Source: Rhodanobacter sp. MP7CTX1
GTDB taxonomy: Bacteria; Pseudomonadota; Gammaproteobacteria; Xanthomonadales; Rhodanobacteraceae
Length of the DNA stretch: 59,797 bases
NCBI RefSeq assembly: GCF_014205795.1
Contig: NZ_JACHCN010000022.1
Coordinates: 1-59,797 of the forward strand
Direction of reading: 5' to 3'
The notes beneath the pieces are model-generated. The model did no database searches and was not told the origin of the DNA. It saw only the letters and a list, made by a program, of their open reading frames with translations. Shown piece after piece: positions 59,126-59,797 of this stretch; positions within the stretch are counted from its first letter, which is position 1, and each line of letters begins with the position of its first letter. The translations under genes were made by a program, and so were the position numbers.

Positions 59126-59485
59126 GAAAACCCCCACCGTTTCCGGTGAGGGTTGTTCAACATAGGCCCCTGGCGGTGACCGGTTCCAGCTCGCGATCGG
59201 CGATCGCAGCAGCAACGACATCGCACAAAGACGAAGGCCTCCCCGATTGGGGAGGCCTTCTTGGATAAAGCCCCTGGCGGTGACCTGTTGCGGCTGGGCC
59301 ACCTCGGGTGGGTCGCGATCTTGCGATCGCCACAGCAACAACAGCCAAAGAAAAACCCCCACCGTTTCCGGTGAGGGTTGTTCAATATAAGGCCCCTGGC
59401 GGTGACCTGTTGCAGCTCGCGATCTGCGATCGCGGCAGCAACAACCAAAGAAAAACCCCCACCGTTTCCGGTGAGGGTTGTTCAA
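59126..59485 (-). terminator. Array of four tandem intrinsic terminators behind the rRNA operon
   Basis: Three hairpins have the stem ccctcaccg/cggtgggg and a T run on the minus strand (59450-59480, 59350-59380, 59126-59157). A fourth, with another stem (aaggcctcccc/ggggaggcctt, 59234-59259), lies between them. Each hairpin is preceded on the minus strand by ggtcaccgccaggggc, a copy of the 3' end of the 5S gene (copies start at 59392, 59270 and 59166; the true one at 59492). Confidence 0.85.
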
Positions 59486-59491
59486 TATAAG

Positions 59492-59608
59492 GCCCCTGGC
59501 GGTGACCTACTCTTGCATGGCAAAGCCACACTACCATCGGCGCATGCGCGTTTCACTTCTGAGTTCGGGATGGGATCAGGTGGTACCACGCCGCTATGGC
59601 CGCCAGGG
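59492..59608 (-). rRNA. rrf: 5S ribosomal RNA
   Basis: On the minus strand the sequence begins cctggcggccatagcggcgt, contains the universal cccgaactcagaagtgaaac and gccgatggtagtgtgg, and closes with gagtaggtcaccgccagggg, pairing with the 5' end. The length of about 117 is normal. It is the last gene of an rRNA operon whose 23S gene lies beyond the right edge. Confidence 0.95.
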
Positions 59609-59797
59609 AAGGGGTGGGAGCAGCGCATTGAGCGCCAGCTCCACATTCTTCTGAAGCGTCGAATCACAAAAACAGTGATCCGATTCTTCCGTGAGATGAC
59701 TCTCACGTTGGATAAGGTTGTAAACGAGTGACAAGCGTCGAGGTGAATTCGAATCAGACGGTGCTAAGGAACATTAGCGAAGCGTCTTGGGGTTATA
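59609..59797 (-). other. 23S-5S internal transcribed spacer
   Basis: On the minus strand it starts tataaccccaagacgcttcg, the sequence expected just after the 23S 3' end in Xanthomonadales, and runs to the 5S gene. No tRNA gene is visible in it. The 23S gene itself is not in the window. Confidence 0.7.

Noticed and set aside
59609..59797. tRNA gene in the 23S-5S spacer
   Set aside because: No cloverleaf or T-loop (ttcgaat) with matching arms; ttcgaat at 59747-59755 has no supporting stems.

Overview
The window looks like a piece of chromosome from a gammaproteobacterium of the order Xanthomonadales, most likely Rhodanobacteraceae (Rhodanobacter, Dyella, Luteibacter or a relative). This is inferred from the high GC content, the gene families and operon orders, a Xanthomonadales-style TonB-dependent receptor, and several families of short palindromic interspersed repeats. 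No species call is possible from the sequence alone.

Left part (1-23.9 kb). This is a loosely organised accessory region with many single genes: a 5'-truncated SDR, an M48 metalloprotease, a very large patatin-like membrane protein, a GIY-YIG-type protein, a DUF1223 protein, a methyltransferase, an Hsp70-like ATPase, a LysR/SDR divergent pair, a catalase-like protein with cytochrome b561, a DJ-1/PfpI protein, an M14 peptidase, a GH30 hydrolase, a GFA protein and membrane proteins. Gene decay is visible. A diheme cytochrome c (10.6-11.6 kb) carries both a stop codon and a frameshift, and a second SDR (14.1-15.0 kb) has a 1-base frameshift in an A run. The spaces between genes are filled with palindromic repeats.

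At 23.8-25.4 kb an AT-rich P-loop ATPase gene interrupts a DUF998-like membrane protein gene. It is the clearest horizontally acquired piece of the window and may be a defence-type gene. It abuts a split class II (B12-dependent) ribonucleotide reductase locus: nrdJ catalytic subunit, then a histone-H1-like Lys/Ala-rich protein, then a separate TSCPD/zinc-ribbon subunit that has a palindromic repeat inserted in frame. A probable NrdR box lies upstream of nrdJ.

Middle (29.7-42.2 kb, plus strand). It holds a DegQ-type protease, a PstS-like protein with a LysM domain, a HAD hydrolase and a leucyl aminopeptidase. Next come a TonB-dependent receptor, a TPR-sulfotransferase and a TPR-aspartyl/asparaginyl beta-hydroxylase. 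These last three form a plausible uptake/modification group, and both enzymes share a TPR-plus-modifier architecture.

Right part (42.3-55.8 kb, minus strand). A long cell-envelope cluster reads mreB-mreC-mreD-mrdA-rodA-mltB-rlpA-dacC-ybeD-lipB-lipA-prc. It contains the rod-shape elongasome, peptidoglycan hydrolases and a carboxypeptidase, lipoate synthesis and the tail-specific protease. Genes overlap or are closely spaced through most of it. A PfkB-family kinase diverges from mreB, and glpK follows on the minus strand.

Right edge. The minus-strand end of an rRNA operon is present: the 23S-5S spacer and the 5S gene. It is followed by a tandem array in which the 3' end of 5S plus an intrinsic terminator is repeated, giving four terminators in about 370 bases.
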